Source: Bradyrhizobium diazoefficiens | Lineage (GTDB): Bacteria > Pseudomonadota > Alphaproteobacteria > Rhizobiales > Xanthobacteraceae | Assembly: GCF_016616235.1 (NCBI RefSeq) | Contig: NZ_CP067100.1 | Location: 992,001-1,056,000 of the forward strand | Direction of reading: 5' to 3' | DNA length: 64,000 nucleotides | Shown here: positions 62,477 to 64,000 of the stretch, one piece after another | Layout of the letters: the number at the start of each line of letters is the position of its first letter | How positions within the stretch are numbered: position 1 is the first letter of the stretch | Notes under the pieces: generated by a model | The model's input: only the letters and a program-made list of their open reading frames with translations | Databases searched by the model: none | What the model was told of the DNA's origin: nothing | Position numbers and translations under genes: made by a program

Positions 62477-63444
62477 CACAGCGGCAGGTCGATCGCTTCC
62501 TCGTATTCCTTCTTGAAGCGCGCAATCATCTCGGCGGCAGGCACGATTCCCTCGACGCTGCCGATGCCTTGGCCCGAGCCCCAGATTTCCTTCCAGGCCT
62601 TCGGCTTGGCGCGCTCGCCGGAGGCGTCGGTGCCAAAGTTCATCTTGGAGGGATCGGAGGTCGGCAGGTTGTCCGGATCCATGCCGGCGGCGAGGATCGA
62701 GGGCTTCAGATAGTTGCCGTGCACGCCGGTGAAGAGGTTGGAATAGACGATGTCGTCAGCCGTTGAGCCTGCGATCATCTCCTTGTATTTTTCGACCGCG
62801 TTGGCTTCCTTGGTGGCGATGAAGGCCGAGCCGATATAGGCGAAGTCGGCGCCGAGAATGCGCGCGGCGCGGATCGCCTTGCCATTGCCAATCGCGCCCG
62901 ACAGCGCGATGGGACCATCGAACCACTTTCGCGTTTCGGCAACGAAGGCGAGCGGCGAGATGGTGCCGGCATGGCCGCCGGCGCCGGCCGCGACCAGGAT
63001 CAGGCCGTCGGCGCCCTTCTCGATCGCCTTGCGCGCGAATTTCTGGTTGATGACGTCGTGGAAGACGATGCCGCCCCAGCCGTGCACTGCCTGGTTGAGC
63101 TCCTCGCGCGCGCCGAGCGAGGAGATGATCATCGGCACCTTGTACTTGGCGCAGAGCTGCATGTCGTGATCGAGCCGGTTGTTCGACTTGTGCACGATCT
63201 GGTTGACTGCAAATGGCGCCGAGGGCCTGTCCGGATGGGCGCGGTCATAGGCCGCGAGCTCTTCGGTGATCCGCGCCAGCCATTCGTCGAGCAGCTCCGG
63301 CGGCCGCGCATTCAGCGCCGGAAACGAGCCGACCACACCCGCCTTGCACTGCGCGATCACGAGATCGGGCACCGAGATGATGAAGAGCGGCGAGCCGATC
63401 ACGGGAATCGACAGGCGCCCCTTGAACAAGGCAGGCATGGACAT
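62476..63444 (-). CDS. Nitronate monooxygenase-family flavoprotein
   Basis: A 322-residue TIM-barrel flavoprotein of the nitronate monooxygenase (2-nitropropane dioxygenase) family: SIPVIGSPLFIISVPDLVIA, the FMN phosphate region GADGLILVAAGAGGHAG, and ALSGAIGNGKAIRAARILGA with IGSAFIATKEA. Members oxidise propionate 3-nitronate or act as NADH:quinone reductases. A second ATG two codons later (63438) is possible. It precedes and overlaps the thioesterase gene. Confidence 0.88.
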   Translation of the reverse strand: MSMPALFKGRLSIPVIGSPLFIISVPDLVIAQCKAGVVGSFPALNARPPELLDEWLARITEELAAYDRAHPDRPSAPFAVNQIVHKSNNRLDHDMQLCAKYKVPMIISSLGAREELNQAVHGWGGIVFHDVINQKFARKAIEKGADGLILVAAGAGGHAGTISPLAFVAETRKWFDGPIALSGAIGNGKAIRAARILGADFAYIGSAFIATKEANAVEKYKEMIAGSTADDIVYSNLFTGVHGNYLKPSILAAGMDPDNLPTSDPSKMNFGTDASGERAKPKAWKEIWGSGQGIGSVEGIVPAAEMIARFKKEYEEAIDLPL

Positions 63445-63589
63445 TGCGGAACGGTCCTCTTCTGGCGGTCAAACTGAAGTTGGGAGCCATACCAACAAGG
63501 CAATCTTTCCACTGTCAAGTATTGCGTTTTGCCGCCGCAGCGGATGCCGTTGCTACAATTCCAACGCGCGGAATTCCGGCCGCGCTCTC

Positions 63590-63678
63590 CGTCATTGCGA
63601 GCGAAGCGAAGCCATCCAGAATCCTTACGCGGAGACAGTCTGGATTGCTTTGTCGCGGGGGCTCTCCTCGCAAAGACG
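63590..63678. repeat. Dispersed-type palindromic repeat
   Basis: An 89-base element starting CGTCATTGCGAGCGAAGCGA and ending CGCAAAGACG. Internal ATCCAGA and TCTGGAT are complementary and the flanks nearly so, giving a long imperfect hairpin. The text is typical of the abundant rhizobial intergenic repeat I recall. It lies between the aspA end and the nitronate monooxygenase start. Confidence 0.65.
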
Positions 63679-63700
63679 AAGGCGAGAGGAGCGGACGGTG

Positions 63701-64000
63701 CTAGGAAATCAAATCCGGGTTGATCAGCCGCTCGAACGAGAACATCTCGTCCCATTTCTCCTGCGTCAGCAGCTTGCGCTCGACAACGACGATCTCGTGC
63801 AGCGACTTGCCGCTCTTGTAGCCCTCGCGCGCAATCTCGGCGCATTGCTTGTAGCCGAGCAGCGGCTTCAGCACGGTGACGATGCCGAGCGAGTTCAGCA
63901 CCATGTTGCGGGTGTGCTCCGCGTTGGCGGTGATGCCGACGACGCAATTCTCGCGCAGGCTGTTGACGGCGCGCTCCATGGTGCGGATCGAGAAAAACAG
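63701..64000 (-). CDS. aspA: Aspartate ammonia-lyase, C-terminal 99 residues only
   Basis: The gene begins outside the window. The visible C-terminus ENCVVGITANAEHTRNMVLN, SLGIVTVLKPLLGY, SGKSLHEIVVVERKLLTQEK and FSFERLINPD matches AspA better than fumarase C, because AspA ends with a V-L-E-R-x-L-L-T-x-x-x-x-D-x-I-F-S pattern like this. It converts aspartate to fumarate and ammonia. The catalytic SS loop is not visible, so the AspA/FumC distinction rests on the tail. Confidence 0.78.
   Translation of the reverse strand: MFFSIRTMERAVNSLRENCVVGITANAEHTRNMVLNSLGIVTVLKPLLGYKQCAEIAREGYKSGKSLHEIVVVERKLLTQEKWDEMFSFERLINPDLIS

Overview
The window is GC-rich, densely coding DNA of alphaproteobacterial (Rhizobiales) type, most likely Bradyrhizobium or a close relative. 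Gene families, the block hisD-UPF0262-phosphatase-maf-yacG-tRNA-Phe, small lysine/alanine-rich and Ala/Pro-rich proteins and several intergenic palindromes all fit that lineage. The assignment is inference from gene content; no rRNA is present.

Layout. (1) 1-6602: C-P lyase operon phnG(partial)-H-I-J-K-L-M-N with a trailing flavin-binding (PNPOx-fold) gene. (2) 6682-11094, minus strand: SDR oxidoreductase, DUF6496 protein, alpha/beta hydrolase coupled to an O-acetylhomoserine sulfhydrylase, and an IclR regulator with a perfect palindrome over its start codon. (3) 11224-15816, plus: a catabolic operon (Bug/TctC binding protein, flavin reductase, FAH-family protein, oxo-acid hydratase, RidA-family protein, LigI-like amidohydrolase). 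(4) 15975-23360: luciferase-like monooxygenase, cNMP-binding protein, an orphan WapI-type immunity gene of foreign look, a long dispersed repeat, tRNA-Thr, a cNMP/thioredoxin-reductase-like fusion, EthD protein, membrane protein and esterase. (5) 23544-27789: housekeeping block DUF2948-hisD-UPF0262-phosphatase-maf-yacG-tRNA-Phe. (6) 28056-33748, all minus: a signalling segment with an RsbQ-like hydrolase, two histidine kinases, a PAS protein and fragments of KaiC-like and receiver genes. A degenerate copy of the tRNA-Phe 3' end lies just beyond it. (7) 34572-40155: the most unusual locus, with a quinone oxidoreductase, two paralogous HD-domain proteins, a cupin, a GlxA-type regulator, a nitroreductase and a 4-hydroxylaminobenzoate-lyase-like protein. 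(8) 40611-53251: DUF1326/DUF2182 pair, a GGDEF-EAL protein, a three-gene operon led by a giant membrane patatin, then heme-binding-barrel, RibD-like and amine-oxidase-like genes. (9) 53285-64000: secreted His-rich protein, DsbB, tRNA-Leu, a two-component system with a 7TMR-DISM-like kinase, several secreted or envelope hypotheticals, thioesterase/nitronate monooxygenase pair, and the C-terminal end of aspA.

How they work together. The phn operon supplies phosphate from phosphonates. The IclR-linked operon probably takes up an organic acid and degrades a ring-cleavage product; hydratase, FAH-fold and RidA-fold members resemble the lower 2-aminomuconate route. The 34.5-40 kb locus pairs a nitroreductase with a hydroxylamino-aromatic lyase, as in reductive nitrobenzoate degradation, but adds HD and cupin proteins that the known pathway lacks. 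That locus, the patatin operon and the RsbQ-like/PAS-kinase pair are the best candidates for undescribed biology. No CRISPR array, intact transposase, integrase or rRNA was seen.
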